NCBI GenBank assembly: GCA_028871595.1
Contig: JAGWMT010000193.1
Coordinates: 1-6,117 of the forward strand
Direction: 5' to 3'
DNA length: 6,117 bases
Origin: Elusimicrobiota bacterium
Lineage (GTDB): Bacteria > Elusimicrobiota > Elusimicrobia > UBA1565 > UBA9628
The translations under genes were made by a program, and so were the position numbers. Below the pieces are notes generated by a model that ran no database searches, was not told the DNA's origin, and worked only from the letters and a program-made list of their open reading frames with translations. Positions 5,963 to 6,117 of this stretch are shown here, piece by piece (within the stretch, counting starts at the first letter, position 1; every line of letters begins with the position of its first letter).

Positions 5963-6117
5963 ACTTCCAAGGCTCCTGGGTCGCGCTCACCACGCCGTTC
6001 GATTCCGAAGGCCGTCTCCACGAGGACGTTTACGCTGAACTGATCCACCGCCAGCTCAAGGGCGGCACCCGGGGCCTGGTGCCCTGCGGCTCCACCGGCG
6101 AGGCCGCGACGCTCCTG
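5959..6117 (+). CDS. dapA: 4-hydroxy-tetrahydrodipicolinate synthase, N-terminal part
   Basis: The first 53 codons are present and the gene runs off the window. The protein opens with MNFQGSWVALTTPFDSEG, the usual start of the family, followed by VPCGSTGEAATLL (41-53), which corresponds to the GTTGE substrate-carboxylate-binding motif. DapA condenses pyruvate with aspartate semialdehyde at the entry to the diaminopimelate pathway. Ser45 stands where E. coli DapA has Thr44, a residue of its catalytic triad; serine here is common in the wider N-acetylneuraminate lyase/DapA superfamily. The Schiff-base lysine and tyrosines lie beyond the window, so a related aldolase cannot be fully excluded, but direct overlap (ATGA) with dapF favours DapA. 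AGGA at 5944-5947 may serve as ribosome binding site, 11 nt ahead of the ATG. Composition returns to high GC after the first few codons. Confidence 0.9.
   Translation, partial: MNFQGSWVALTTPFDSEGRLHEDVYAELIHRQLKGGTRGLVPCGSTGEAATLL

Overview
This window is high-GC bacterial DNA with every gene on the + strand. A diderm (Gram-negative type) cell envelope is indicated by a TolC-family outer-membrane channel, a C-terminal fragment that looks like an outer-membrane beta-barrel, two further proteins with signal peptides, and diaminopimelate synthesis genes. Composition and gene style would suit an uncultured, high-GC diderm lineage such as Elusimicrobiota or a deltaproteobacterial-type group. That placement is only an impression, because there is no rRNA or other marker here.

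Layout, left to right: the 3' end of a probable outer-membrane beta-barrel gene (2-310); a phosphofructokinase whose active-site residues predict pyrophosphate as phosphoryl donor (323-1351); a small two-helix membrane protein with a HAMP domain and coiled coil but no output domain (1357-1923); a TolC-family outer-membrane factor (1934-3226); a secreted patatin-like lipid hydrolase starting at a TTG codon (3223-4197); a secreted TPR-repeat protein (4194-5183); diaminopimelate epimerase dapF (5180-5962); and the first 53 codons of dapA (5959 to the window edge).

The genes are packed very tightly. The first four junctions leave gaps of 12, 5 and 10 nt and then a 4-nt TTGA overlap; the last three junctions are 4-nt ATGA overlaps. 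No gap is long enough for an ordinary promoter or terminator, so the window is probably part of one long transcription unit, with translational coupling across its second half.

Functionally it joins three themes: glycolysis (reversible PPi-dependent fructose-6-phosphate phosphorylation), an envelope module (HAMP membrane protein, TolC channel, patatin-like hydrolase and TPR protein, with no visible pump or adaptor gene), and lysine/peptidoglycan precursor synthesis (dapF-dapA). dapF stands out by its lower GC and by codons such as TTA and ATA that its neighbours avoid. I see no mobile element, CRISPR array, RNA gene or clearly novel system. The most interesting part is the coupled TolC-patatin-TPR group.
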